Source of the DNA: Engraulis encrasicolus
Taxonomy: Eukaryota; Chordata; Actinopteri; Clupeiformes; Engraulidae
DNA: 64,000 nucleotides
NCBI RefSeq assembly: GCF_034702125.1
Contig: NC_085872.1
Coordinates: 30,278,134 to 30,342,133, forward strand
Reading direction: 5' to 3'
Shown here: positions 40,446 to 56,866 of the stretch, piece after piece
How the letters are laid out: every line of letters starts with the position of its first letter
Position numbering within the stretch: position 1 is the first letter of the stretch
The notes under the pieces: model-generated
Databases searched by the model: none
Seen by the model: only the letters and a program-made list of their open reading frames with translations
Told to the model about the DNA's origin: nothing
Translations under genes and position numbers: made by a program

Positions 40446-41095
40446 TGTGAGACGATTAAAAATGAAAAAAGAAATCTGATGAGTGTTCCTTTATTCACTT
40501 TCTTTTGAGATATGAACGTGTAAGCCATATGTTTTTTGTTTTTTTGTTTTTTTAACCCTCTTAATCAGCAAGGAGTATGTATGCATTGTTGTGCAGCAAC
40601 ATCTAAATTGTGGATGGCCTCTTAAGAAAATACAAGAATCTTCACAGCATTGGCCTCTGAGGACCATCAGCCCACCGGGAAATGCCCTGTATGCCTTTGT
40701 GCATACAAGTAATAATAGGCCATGCCCCTTCTGCACTTTCAGAGATGTACAGTAGGACCAATATTGTTCTAATAATGCTGCAGTTCATCAGCCTTTGTGT
40801 AGACGTATACGGGGAGGGAACTACCACAAATGAATGACCACAACGATACTGTACAAACACCACGTCTGAACACCTCTCCCAGTGGTTGAGGGTCCCAGAC
40901 CTTTGCAGCATTTTGTTAGTGTAGAGCTGAAGGCTAGTTGGGGTATGCAGTAGCATGATAAAGTCAAGAAAAATCATGTCAAGGTATTAACTGCCATGGT
41001 AATTAAAATTAGTTTTGATGTGTTATACTAGGGATGTTAACTTGTTTGAGACCATTGAGCTAGGTGAACTGGTAAGATTAACCAATGATGCTTCA

Positions 41096-41461
41096 TTAAA
41101 GGGACACTGTGCAGGAAATGGTCAAAAAAGGTACAGTACTGTGCTGCTCATTGAAACTGGGCTGCCTATTGCCAAATTTGATCTTTACATGAAAGTTTAC
41201 CAAGTAATAAACAAATATTTTCTAGTATGGTCCAAGTACAGTAATTTTTGCAGCTAAAAATTGCTATTTTTGGAAATTCTAAATGGCGGACCATGGAGAA
41301 GATCCCCCTTTTCATGTATGAAAAGTGCAATTTTTCCAGTCATAATGAATACTTAGAATTTGATGCTGGTGGTAAGTATTCATGAAAAAGGTAACATTAG
41401 TCAATGGGCAGCATGAATTCTGGAAATAAACAACTAAAAATCTCACACAGTGCCCCTTTAA
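41096..41461 (+). mobile_element. MITE family A, intergenic copy
   Basis: The ends are TTAAAGGGACACTGTGCAGG and CACACAGTGCCCCTTTAA. The interior is nearly identical to 11107-11474. Confidence 0.9.
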
Positions 41462-41933
41462 CCTTTAAATGGGACACATTGTAGGGGTATGATGAGGGCT
41501 TTTGAGTATCTCATGTACAAAAGCATATTACAAAGGCAATAATTTGCCATAAACATCTGGCACTGGTTTAGTTTTCATGCTGCACACTGTCCACAGTAGA
41601 ATGATTTACTTTCTTGCTGACATATTCCAAAAATGCATGTCCAATTCTCACTGAGCTAATCAATAAACAATGTGTTTGTACAGTATAGTACAACACCCCA
41701 TAGTTGACTCCATAGTTGACTCAAATTGCTTCACCCCCCCCCCCCCACACACACACACACACACTACTGACTGTCAGAACTGAATTCCAAATTTGACACT
41801 TATATGGTCACTAGCACTAAGCATTCCATAATAATTCCTTAAATGCTTCGTTAACCTTCTGTGTCCGTTAAAACTCTCAAATTTGAATCCCAATTCAAGG
41901 CACTCCACAGCTGGGATGTATCTCAGAGCCTAT

Positions 41934-42038
<105 letters not shown>

Positions 42039-42584
42039 GCGCGCGCGTACACACAGAGACTGGCTCAGCTCGGCTCGTGTTCAGCCACAGCATGTAGGCA
42101 CTCATGGTATGCATAATACATGTCAGCACTGCTTGATAGGCAAGGGTGAAAAGGTAAAGTTTTGAGTTCTGGTTTGAAGGTGGACAGTGAGGGGCATTGG
42201 TGGAGTGCAAGTGAGAGGATAATACAAAGTTTGTCTTTGGGTTCAGATGCCCTAGTATGAGACTGACATGAATGCACTGAATATGTATGTAATACTACAC
42301 TTTGTACGTCACCTTTTTGAACGACTTATCACTGACAGTGTACACCTTGATAGGCTACATTATTCATTTTCAATCAATCAGACAAAATGTATTTCTATAG
42401 CACACCATCATACTCAACCACCATTCAAAGTGCTTCAAAAACCTACAACAACCCAACAAATTGATCAAACTTAGATGGAAATGAAGCTGTTTTATTGATC
42501 TAATTATTCATTTTGAAACAATGCACTGTTAGGGCATTTGTATAAAGTTCATTACAGTATTTGGCTGTAAAGTATTTTGCGGGG

Positions 42585-42745
42585 CTTTTCAGTGTGAGAC
42601 AGTGCGAGAGTAGACAGGAAATGATTGGGAGAGAGAGATGGGGCAGGGCTGGGAAATGATCGGCCGGACTTGAACCAGGGTCCCTGTGGGCATGTAAGCC
42701 CGAACGTGGGGGGTTTAGCGCACTGCACCCCAGCGCCTCCACAGT
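42585..42745 (-). mobile_element. Diverged tRNA-derived SINE
   Basis: On the minus strand, a B-box-like GGTTCAAGTCCGGCC region and CATTTCCTGTCTACTC match the body of the SINE at 241-425. The head is altered and the tail is not clear. Confidence 0.6.
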
Positions 42746-43315
42746 CATAACTGTTTCATCAAGACATAACCAAAACAATACGACCCATACTAGACCCACA
42801 TGTGCACTGAAATGTGTCTGTTCATATAGGTATAGCAAGACAAGGCAACCAAGGCAAAGGTATTGAGAACAATACATAAAAGAAGATATTCCACAGTCAC
42901 CAGGAAGGATAATTTGCATCCCTGGGCCATGGAATAGTGAGGTCATTAGTATTCCAGAAGCTCTTACTGTGCCCTGTGACTGAAAAGAATGTAGTGTGTC
43001 ACATCCATGATTATGACACCATCCACCAGTCATGGAATGACCAGTGTGGCAGCCAAAGGGCCAGGATGGAAGAAGAGAGGGTATGCTGTTTGTAAAATGC
43101 TTACAACATAAAATACAATAAAATACAGCATGTATTTGAATAGTACAGTATACAGTGAGATATTTCTGTAACACAGGCTACACTCATATATGAGTTTTGT
43201 TTATGTCCACATTGTCTTCTGTATGACCACATAATTATCTGTCCTATGTACTTTTAAGAGACTGTAGTTAAGGAGTTATGTTTTATGCCCTCTACAGAAA
43301 GCACCTTCAAATGGG

Positions 43316-46300
43316 ATGCTGAATCCTCGGAAAACTCTTCTCATTCCATATGGCCTCAAGAACATGCTAAAATTCATCAGCCATGCAGTGTTGGTGGAAA
43401 AGCCCTCAAATGTTGCAGAATATGTGTCAGCATATTGCAATGAGCTTCTGAGCTTACGGAGAGGTAGGCCTACCCAGGATACATTTCAATATAATTCTGT
43501 TAATCACAGCTGTTCGGTTCTGACAATGTATGCTTCTGTTTCCATTGACAGAGCATCCTGACCTGCCCATTCATGATCTGATGACGCTTACACAATTCAG
43601 CCAAATTAAGGGTTATTTATATATTTACTTATACTTATTTACTTTGTTTTATTGTAAGCATATTATAATGTTCTGTGTAGAGTCTTCAATGTGTCGTCCC
43701 TCCAGGGTCATGTAGAAATAAGAAGAATGTCCGCACACTGCTCCCGTGTTGCTTTTTTATTTTTCTCAAGTGAGCGCTTTCGAGCTTTCGCTCTTCATCA
43801 GACTTGAAAACCCCCAAATCCCCAAACCACCGCGTGTGGTCTACAAGAGACAACCAAACCTCCGGAACATGCTTGTGAGGGCAGATTTACATACGCCTCA
43901 TCCCCCCACACACTTTTTAAGTAACATTCAAGCAGGCAACTACAAGTGTGGAAACTGCCAACAATGCAACTTCACCAGTAAAACACACTCCTTTAACCAC
44001 CCTCATACTGGAAAGAAATTTTACATCAAGGGAGTTATATCCTGTCTTACAAAAAATGTGATTTACATGCTCAAATGCCCATGTGGCTTGGCCTATGTGG
44101 GCAAGACCACAAGGGCACTTAAGACTAGGATAGCTGAGCACAGATGTGCCATACGCAACATGGACATGAAAAGTTCAGTGGCAGTCCACTTCAAAGAGGC
44201 CCGACATAATGTGTCTGCTCAAAAATACATGGGAATCGAGTTGGTAAGAATGCCTAGGAGGGGAGGCAATATTGACAACTTACTTCTCAAACGGGAACTG
44301 TACTGGATTTACACCCTGGATACTATGGCACCAAGGGGCATGAATGAGGACTTCAGCATTAAACCATTCCTGTAACAGGCCTAATGACTGTGTGATTGCC
44401 GGTTGTGTGTACGAAAAACCAAACTTAATAACACACACTACTGAATACTCTAAATGTTTTTTGGTTCTTCTGTTTGTCCTTTGAAAATGTGTAGGCCTAT
44501 TAACTGTAATGAAGATTTTAACACAATGATGTACTGTAGTCTCCTTGATGATAATACCAACCTTGTGATTGGTTAGACACCTCATGTGTACTTGAATTTA
44601 TGATGGCCATATGGCCTGATGTGTTCTCAAGTACTCTGGATGGATCTCTCTGTACACCCTAGACTTCATGAGCATACAATGATGTTTTGTTTTTTAAACT
44701 TAAAAGTAAATGCTTGTAGGTGTATATAAATATTCTGTATATATTTTGTAAATATGTTTGGACATTTGATAATGCCTCATGTATAATGTATTTGTAAATA
44801 TTTCTGTACACTTTGGGAAGCACTTGGTATCTGGTGTAGGCCTACCATCCAATCGGAACCTGTTTGATGTAACATGTGATTCACTTTTCCTTTAAATATG
44901 ACATGTGTCTACCTCAATTCAAGTCTGATGAAGAGCGAAAGCTCGAAAGCGCTCACTTGAGAAAAATAAAAAAGCAACACGGGAGCAGTGTGCGGACATT
45001 CTTCTTATTTCTACAATACTTTGGCCTTTTGTCATGCACCTGCGTCTTGGATGTGCGCACCACTAACCTACTGACGTCCCTCCAGGGTCACTAATTAATG
45101 TTGAATATGTCCTTGCCCAACCCCTAAAGCATCTACCACTTGCAAGTTATTATGTATCTCTACATACAATAATCAGCCATTTATCAGCGGAACTATTGTG
45201 GGAACATACAAGATATGACAATAAGTGTTAAATACCTTCACTACTTGCTTCTTATATGCCCTTTCACCCTTTTATCATCGTGTAGGACATGTTTTGCCAA
45301 GTTCTACCAGTCTAGCAGGCCTCCTTTCTGATGTATGTGACGATATCTCCTACACAAACATATATCCAAGTCACCAGCACTGTGAAAACCCTTCTGATAA
45401 TGATGGAGACACAGACACAGAAGAGGTGGTATCTTTGGAAATCACGCCGGCTGAAAATACGGAAACAACAAACAGGTGGGAAAATTCCCTTTCCCCTGAG
45501 ATGTCCATGCAAGTGGGTCAATCCATCAATGAAGAGACCAATGCACACTTCATAGAAGTGAAGAAGGAAATGGACGAGGAGGATGATGCTGATCCTCTTG
45601 TTCAGTCCGCAGTCTTTCTCAGGACAGAGCAGACGGTGGCCAATGCAAGCTCAGTCTTCATTGAAACCCTCAGACCGCCATCAAAGCCAATGATAATCAT
45701 TCACTCAGACAACCTTCCTGATGTTATAGTGTTCAAAAAGAGTGAGCAACACCTTGCTCCGTCTTCTTCTCCCTCCAGTTCTAGACTGTCAGGTTCTCAG
45801 GCAAATATGTCCTCTGAAATGGCTGTTTTTCACAAGGTCCCTTCAGTGCAGGACGTAGCTATTTCACTAAAGCTTTTGGAGAAAACAGAAGCACTGGAGG
45901 ATGAGGACCCTGAGACTTCGTTTACAAAGAAAAACATGAACTTCATGGAGCAAGTCAGGAGGATGGAAGGGCTTCAGTTGAAACAGCGAAAGGACCCAAA
46001 ACCAAAAGTGTCCATCAAGACGGCAATTGCTGAGAGAGACAGATTGATGAGGAAGTTACTGCAGTCTCAGCAGAAAACAGGTACCAAACATGAGAATGCT
46101 GCATGTATAAGGACATCTGAATAGCCAGTGTGTGTGATAGTTTTAAGAAGTACTTTCATTTAGTGTATGTGTGAGAGCACAAGTTTTTTGTGTAGAAAGT
46201 AACAAGTTGTTATTTACTCCTCAGATACTGTGAAGCCAAAGATAATAGGTATCACAGTATCCAGAGGCATTGAAGAGGCCAACACTGAGGATCATACAAA

Positions 46301-47322
46301 AGGTCTCCCTAAAAATGAATTTCATTATTTTTGTTTTATTTACTGTATTGTTTCATTTACAATTTCACATTACTTTCATTTTATTTTCATTGCATGTTTT
46401 ATCTGGATTATTTTATTACATTTTATTTTATTTGTTAGCCCACTATTTCAGTCCTTTTTGCTGTTACAGATGAGAAGCTGCTGGAGGCTGGTGAGATACC
46501 TCCTGTTAGGTCGGAGGGGGGCAATTCAAATCTGGACCCAGCCCTCCGGAACTCAGTTCAGCAGATCTGGACCCTATACCAGATGGGTGAAGAAGCTGCA
46601 GAAAATGAGTCATGCACAAGCCCCGCACTGATGGATCCTGACACCCATGCACCCACAGAGCATCATGACCAAAACACTATTTCAGGAGATTGTCTTCCAG
46701 ACTCCTCACAAAGTCAGGAAGAGAGTGGGCAGTCACCCAATTTATGTGACACGTCTGGTGTCCAGATCATCAACACTCCCAATTATGTTCTTGTGAATGA
46801 CGATGCAACTGAGCAGATGGGAAGTCAAGCCAGTGAATCATCTACTAGTGTGGGTAGAGAGAGACCCAAAAGTGCCATATCAAAGGACTGGGCAAAACAG
46901 TTTGTTTCAATATCTTTTCCCGTCGACACCTCGTGCACTGATGCCACAGGCAGTGGCCCCCTGTTCTTCAAGGTGCATTCTGATCAAGGGAACGTGGTCT
47001 GTTCACCAGTGGTTATCCGTGAGGTCAATCGCACAACTACAGTTGATCCGGATGGTGGGAGTGATGGTGTGAGAACTTCAGTGACCACTATGCAGTGGTC
47101 CATTGAAGTTAGTTTTAAAAAGTAGGTCGCTTTGAGATGAACTTAACATTCTGTTGTTAGAGATGTTTACTTGTGAAAGTTGTTTAGTTAATGATTGATT
47201 GATTCATCTGTTCTTTCAAAACAAACTAAAATTGACACATTTCCTTTTACAGGACAGAACAATTGCCAACATTTGAAAAACTAACGCCTGCTTGTAAACC
47301 AGATGATGAGCTTACCTTTTAA
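43316..47322 (+). CDS. cabyr: CABYR-like paralogue 2: RIIa domain with acidic tail
   Basis: Exons 43316-43463, 43552-43611, 45286-46080, 46225-46302, 46470-47121 and 47253-47322 total 1803 nt, giving 600 aa with consistent phases. The RIIa domain reads LLIPYGLKNMLKFISHAV, KPSNVAEYVSAYCNELLS and LPIHDLMTLTQFSQIK. IPYGL is close to the PYGLK of human CABYR. The tail holds SAVFLRTEQ, then MIIIHSDNLPDVIVFK (45690-45737), a motif shared with copies 1 and 4. It is acidic and ends DDELTF. The ATG at 43311 (stop after three codons) is a small upstream frame; 43316 opens the domain. Without the last splice the protein would stop at 47125. The exon-2 donor (GTTATT) is weak. Intron 2 carries a Penelope-like insertion. 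The likely role is sperm fibrous-sheath scaffolding, inferred from family only. Confidence 0.82.
43746..44375 (+). CDS. C-terminal fragment of Penelope-like polyprotein (GIY-YIG endonuclease region)
   Basis: The frame is open for 209 codons. The meaningful part starts around PPRVVYKRQPNLRNML. It has CGNCQQCN (a Cys cluster), then VIYMLKCPCGLAYVGKTTR, which holds the paired tyrosines of a GIY-YIG motif (here I-Y and Y-V-G). R-T-R-I-AEHR and a late ELYWIYTLDTMAPRGMNEDF follow, typical of fish Penelope-like elements. The reverse transcriptase domain that should precede it is absent. This is a relic of mobile DNA, not a host gene. Confidence 0.85.
   Translation: MLLFYFSQVSAFELSLFIRLENPQIPKPPRVVYKRQPNLRNMLVRADLHTPHPPTHFLSNIQAGNYKCGNCQQCNFTSKTHSFNHPHTGKKFYIKGVISCLTKNVIYMLKCPCGLAYVGKTTRALKTRIAEHRCAIRNMDMKSSVAVHFKEARHNVSAQKYMGIELVRMPRRGGNIDNLLLKRELYWIYTLDTMAPRGMNEDFSIKPFL
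43766..43807 (-). ncRNA. Hammerhead-ribozyme-like motif, left (inverted) terminal copy of Penelope-like element
   Basis: Exact reverse complement of the right-end motif at 44919-44960: TCAAGT helix I strand, CTGATGA, GAGC-GAAA-GCTC stem-loop, GAAA, GCGCTC, ACTTGA. It would be transcribed only from the minus strand. Confidence 0.7.
44919..44960 (+). ncRNA. Hammerhead ribozyme candidate, right terminal copy of Penelope-like element
   Basis: Helix I: TCAAGT (44919-44924) with ACTTGA (44955-44960), six pairs. Core CTGATGA: 44925-44931. Stem II: GAGC (44933-44936), loop GAAA, GCTC (44941-44944). Then GAAA (44945-44948). Helix III is the palindrome AGCGCT, which leaves almost no loop, and C at 44954 is the cleavage position. 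Minimal helix III with possible dimer action is known for hammerheads of Penelope-like elements. One A (44932) between core and stem II departs from the strict consensus. Confidence 0.72.
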
Positions 47323-47370
47323 ACAAAACAATTAAAGTGCCCTTATAATAAGAGTATTGCTGTGGGGATA

Positions 47371-47376
47371 AATAAA
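47371..47376 (+). terminator. Polyadenylation signal of CABYR-like 2
   Basis: AATAAA in the run AATAAATAATAAA, about 50 bp after the proposed stop TAA at 47320-47322. Confidence 0.6.
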
Positions 47377-47469
47377 TAATAAAAAAAGACATATTCGTCG
47401 GTGAACATTTTATTGAAGTTGTAGTGTTTCTATTGTTGGTATTGTTGTTTGCATTGTTAATGTTTTGTA

Positions 47470-47572
47470 ATGCATAATAATAATGGTTGTTGTTGTCGTT
47501 GTTGTGGCTGTTATTATTATCATCATTATTAGTGTTATTATTATTATTATTAGGCTATTATTATTATTATGG
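47470..47572 (+). repeat. TTG/ATT triplet-rich tract
   Basis: Imperfect TTG then ATT triplets lie immediately upstream of the LINE fragment. This gives poly-Val/Ile frames that are not genes. Confidence 0.85.
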
Positions 47573-47599
47573 GTCAAGCATAATGTTACAAAAGCCCCT

Positions 47600-48130
47600 T
47601 GGCAATTCTTTTGCGAGTTTTCGAACAAATGTTGGCGAGTAACCAAGCAGCGTTCAGCACGACCAAAGAAATCATTGTAGAATTTCAGAGACAAGACCCC
47701 TCACAGACCCCTCTCCATCGGCTCAGAGGTGGTGGAGTACCGACGGCTGAGGCTATCTGTGTCCTCAACAGCTTTAAATTCCAGGGGGTGACTGTGGCTG
47801 ATGATCTGTCCTGGGGTACACAGATAGCCTCAGCCGTCGGTAAGGCCCAGCAAAGACTTAACTACCTGAGCAAGTTAAGGAGCAATCACATCCCCAGACC
47901 GCTGCTTGTGAACTTTTATAACTGTGCAATCAGCAACATTCTGAGGTATGGGTCCAGGTACTCAAACTCCACAAAAGCAGACCAGCAGGCACTCCACCGT
48001 GTGGTGAAAACAGCACCAAAAAAAAAAATCACTGGGACACTTCTCCCAGAGATAGGTACCATCGACACCACACGCTGTCTACGAAGAGTGCATACTGCAT
48101 AACATTTTGCAGGATTGTCACCATCCTGCT
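47600..48130 (+). mobile_element. 3' fragment of a LINE (jockey/CR1-group reverse transcriptase C-terminus)
   Basis: An open frame of about 165 codons reads through EIIVEFQRQ, NSFKFQGVTVADDLSW, VGKAQQRLNYLSKLR, LLVNFYNCAISNILRYGS, ALHRVVKTA and CLRRV. This is the order seen at the C-terminus of fish non-LTR retrotransposon polymerases (KTKEMIVDF, FKFLG, KAQQR, FYRAIIESVL, LQRIVRTA, RRA). It is truncated at the 5' side and at the 3' side after LRRVHTA. Assignment to a named clade is not certain. Confidence 0.75.
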
Positions 48131-49100
48131 TACAACCGGCTATATACAGGACTCTGGACTGGTGTTCTTCTGTGGTTATTTTAAAAGGATGGGCACTTTA
48201 GATCTTATTGATTTGTTCATATAAACATGGTAGTGTCTGTTTGTAGGTGGTGGTGGTGGTGGGGAGGGGGGTATTGTTGTGCAACTTTTAAAAATATCAA
48301 CAGTACTGGGATTAACCTTGAATTGTGGGGAGGGGGATCTCATTTATTGATTGATTTACTTTATTAATTTGTTATTACTCATATTACTTTATTATTACTA
48401 TATATGTATACTTAATAATATACTTTAATCCGGATCTATATAGATTTATATTTGACAAGGCCTAGCCAACTACTTTTACCTTGGCTACTACTAGGCGTAC
48501 ACTTGAAACTACGCAGTGTTGTTGCTCCACCCACAATTTCATTGTCTTCATTGGCAATGACGATAAACCAAAGATTAATCTCTATTCTTGGATTTAGATC
48601 GTCTCTGAATCTTTTCTGCCTACGACCACCCTGCGCTGCGGCTGGAGGTCTGGCCCGTTTGCACTCAAGTTCATTGGGCCAAACGAAAATAACTACGACT
48701 GAATTTGTAGAGCTCTCTTGAATTTGATCTAGTTGGCATAGGATTGTTTAACGTTTAGGCTAGACTACTTATTATGATTTAAAAGAATATTTGGGATTAT
48801 TACCTGCTAGCGCCCAATTTGCGGTCAAGCGTAGGCTATAGGCCTACTAGGCTAGCAAATATTAGCTTGGACCAGATACTAGCCTACTCTAGGCCTAAAT
48901 AGGTTGCTGTCCATGGTGCTGATCAATTCAACCTCACCGGTAAAATTCGGCTTAAAAAGACAGGGATAGCAATTATGCAATAATGTCCTGTTTTACAAAA
49001 AATAATAATTATAATATTAATAATAATTCGTCAAGGGTCTATCTACTGGCAAGATAAATTGAGTTGGTTAGGATATCGGTGATCTGTTCCAGCTCAGTCA
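48131..49100. other. AT-rich intergenic stretch upstream of CABYR-like 3
   Basis: I saw no gene or clear mobile element. It contains short (GGT)n and TATTAT-rich patches and several TAGGCCTA palindromes near 48460-48900. Confidence 0.55.
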
Positions 49101-49101
49101 C

Positions 49102-49109
49102 TACGTCAT
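49102..49109 (+). promoter_or_regulatory. CRE-like site upstream of CABYR-like 3
   Basis: TACGTCAT, one base off TGACGTCA on one arm, lies 255 bp before the ATG at 49357. Compare the perfect CRE 250 bp before the ATG of copy 4. Confidence 0.45.
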
Positions 49110-49356
49110 CGAATATTCGGTCAGTGCATTTTTGGAGGTGAAGCCAGATTCTAGAGCTATGTTTGCCTGAAATCTCTGATTCGTAGAATAACAGTATCGC
49201 AGCAACATAAAACTAGGCTAAACATAAACAATGGCTGCTGAGTTGAAAATACCGAGTCACGCTATTAGGCCTATATATCACACAGCAAAGAGATGACATC
49301 TCTATAAACCTGCGGAAATCTTTCACTTTGTACAGAGTTTTTGGAGAGGAAATAGA

Positions 49357-54293
<4,937 letters not shown>

Positions 54294-54862
54294 AGCATTC
54301 ATCCCCAGTTAAAGCCAGCCGGTACGATATCAGTGCTTTTGTGTGAAAAGGGAAGATATAAAGATTGGTTTAAAAGCTTATTTACGTTATCTGTATTTTT
54401 AAATCATTTTGGTGTTAAAGCTTGGTTTTACAGTAATCAAAGAGAGTCTGCCTATGTACTTCAACCTTTCAATAATTAATCTTAAATTTGCAATCCATTT
54501 AATGATGGTAGTTCTTAATTACAGTCTAAACTTTAAATAGGAAATGTACGACTTATTAAATATGTCCTGGGGACTTGCTATTAATTAATTTTAATTGTTA
54601 TAATTTAAAACTGAAATGGCCTCAATATACAGTTCAACGGAGAAGCTTTATACAGCGATGCCTTTTATCTGTGTTTTCCTATCCCTGTGTGTTGTTGTTA
54701 AGTCTTGTTTGCTGAAGATTTTGGGAAGAAAAGACACATCATTTCATTATTTTCTGAATATTTTATTTTAAATAAAGTTCTGATAAACTCCACAAGTGGG
54801 TAATTTTGTGTCGTTCACTTGTTCTATTTTGTTTTATTTCATCCATTTTATATTCTATTATA
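54294..54862 (+). other. 3'UTR of CABYR-like 3 and short intergenic stretch
   Basis: AT-rich sequence with AATAAA at 54771-54776, then a short stretch before the Tc1-like element. Nothing else was seen. Confidence 0.6.
54771..54776 (+). terminator. Polyadenylation signal of CABYR-like 3
   Basis: AATAAA about 480 bp after the stop, followed by a GT-rich stretch (GGGTAATTTTGTGTCGTT). Confidence 0.65.
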
Positions 54863-56515
54863 CAGTTAGGGCCAGAAATATTTGGACAGCAACACAATTA
54901 TCATCCTTTTCCACCCTATACCCCACCACAATGGATTTGAAATAAAACAAACAAGCTGTGCATTAACTGTAGACTCTCAGCGTTAATGTGAGGGTGTTGA
55001 AATCCATATCGCATAAACAGGAATGAAATGGCAACGTTTTTTGTGTGTGTTGCCCACTTTTCAAGGGATCAAAAGTAATTGGACAGTAGGCTTCTCAGCT
55101 ATTTCCCAGTCAGATGTGTGTTATTCCCTTACTACACCATCACCAAGATGTCAATACAAGGTCTTAGAGTTCATTTGAAGTGTTCCATTTGCATTTCCAT
55201 ATATTTTTACGGAATATCCATGAGATCCAAATTCCACCTGTCACCATCAGTGATGCAAGCCATCATAAGGTTGAACAAAATCAAAAGAGATGGGGAAACA
55301 TTGAATATGACTAATTCAAGAGTTCAGAATGTTGGAAAAAATAAATACCAGAGCAACACCAAATTACCTGGCAGACATGGAAGACAAATGCTGTGGATGA
55401 CAGACAATATTCTGTATCTGGTGAACAAAAACCCATCTCCCAACAGTTGGCCAGATGTAGAACAGTGTCCAGGTGAACAGTGGATACATGTCCAAGGCAA
55501 CAATCAAGAAAAAGATCAAGAACATTGAGGAACACTTCACCATAGGAAATACAGAGGGTTTACTAAAAGATGTAAATTACTGATTGCATCAGAAATAGCA
55601 ATACCAGATTTGGCTTTGCCAAACAACGTCTTAAAAAGACTGTATAGGTCTTGAGCTACATCCTATGGACAGAGGAGACAAAAATCATCTTGTACAAGGG
55701 TAATGGGAAGAAATGAGTATAGAGAAGGGAAGGAACTGCTCATGATTCAAAGCATACCACCCAAACAGTGAATCATGGTGATGGTAGTGTCATGGTGTGG
55801 GCATGCATATCTGTCAATACTATTTTCCCCTATTTTCCCCTATTTATTGATGATGAGGACTACAGACAAAAGCCACAGGATGAATTCTGAAGATTTTCAG
55901 GCTATATTATCATGTCATATTAAACCTAATGGTTCTGAACTCATTGGACAATGCTTCACAGTGCAGATGGACAATGACCCAAAGCTTCATCTGAAAGCCA
56001 CTAAGCCATTTCTACCCCAAAAAAGTGGAATATTATTCAATGGCCCAGTCAATCACCTCACCTGAGTACGGTTGGGCAAGCATTTCGCTTGCTGGAGGCA
56101 AAACTGAAGGGAAAATACCCTAAGAATAAGCAGGAACTGAAGACTGTTGCAATAGAGCTCACCATAGCATCACCACAGATAAAACCAAGTGTCTATTGAT
56201 GTCTATGGATTGCAAATTACAGGCTGTAACTGACTGGAAAGTATTTGCAACCAAATAATTAAAAATTGAAAGTTTGATGTATAAATACTAGACTGTCCAA
56301 TTACTTTTGGTCCCTTAAAAATGGGGTGGCACTGATAGAAAATGTCATAATTCCTTTACAGTTCACTTGATTTGGACGCAAACACCCTCCTATTAAAGCT
56401 GAAAGTCTGCTGTTAATGTACATATCGTTTGTTTCATTTCAAATCTATTGGGATGGTGTACAGCACCAAAAAGATGAAAATTGTGCAGATGTCCAAATAT
56501 TTATGGCCCTAACTG
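54863..56515 (+). mobile_element. Tc1-like DNA transposon, inactive
   Basis: The ends CAGTTAGGGCCAGAAATATT and AATATTTATGGCCCTAACTG form inverted repeats and TA flanks both sides, the Tc1/mariner signature. The total is about 1653 bp. Inside, fragments such as RLNKIKRDG, a WTEETKI-type stretch (55665) and NHGDGSVMVWACIS (55770) recall the Tc1 transposase catalytic region, but stops and frame changes break it. Confidence 0.88.
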
Positions 56516-56616
56516 TATGTATTATTATATTTGAAATCTTAATTATTTTTCTTCATTGTAGACCCGATTTTGCAAATTAGGCAGCACCGTCACCTTAGGA
56601 AGTCATTATTTTATTG

Positions 56617-56624
56617 TGACGTCA
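56617..56624 (+). promoter_or_regulatory. Perfect CRE (TGACGTCA) upstream of CABYR-like 4
   Basis: TGACGTCA lies 250 bp before the ATG. A likely non-coding first exon ends at about 56715 (donor GAAAG/GTGTGT) and is spliced to the acceptor TGTCAG just before 56867. CRE sites bound by CREM drive many post-meiotic sperm genes. That role here is inference. Confidence 0.55.
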
Positions 56625-56866
56625 GCTATAGTCGCAGGCTGATGAATTACCGTTGTTCCACCTTTGAAAGACCAGTGTTGAGGACACCTCGGCGGACCAC
56701 TTGGTCCTTTGAAAGGTGTGTGTGTGTGTATCGGAGGTATTTAGGGTGTATTTTATGGGGAAAGGATACTAATTATTCGGTATATTTTTATATTCTATGA
56801 TTGCATAGGGTATTGACCTTGCCTAAGTTAACTGATTTTGTATGCTGATACATTTGGAATTGTCAG

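Larger units (their letters stand above)
43711..45074 (+). mobile_element. Penelope-like retroelement, 5'-truncated, with 16-bp target duplication
   Basis: The 16-mer CGTCCCTCCAGGGTCA occurs at 43695-43710 and 45075-45090 and brackets a 1364-bp insertion in intron 2 of CABYR-like 2. The ends of the insert are inverted copies of each other (43712-43807 against 44919-45014, with TAGAAATAAGAAGAATGTCC at the outer edge). Each contains a hammerhead-like motif. Inside is an open frame with a GIY-YIG-type endonuclease region. The reverse-transcriptase part is missing, so the copy cannot be autonomous. The perfect duplication points to a recent insertion. Confidence 0.85.

Noticed and set aside
47599..48102. 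167-codon frame as a host gene
   Set aside because: The order of motifs is that of a LINE polymerase C-terminus; it is truncated and lies between genes.
55079..55528. 149-codon frame as a gene
   Set aside because: It lies wholly inside the decayed Tc1-like element and is in the wrong frame over part of the transposase relic.
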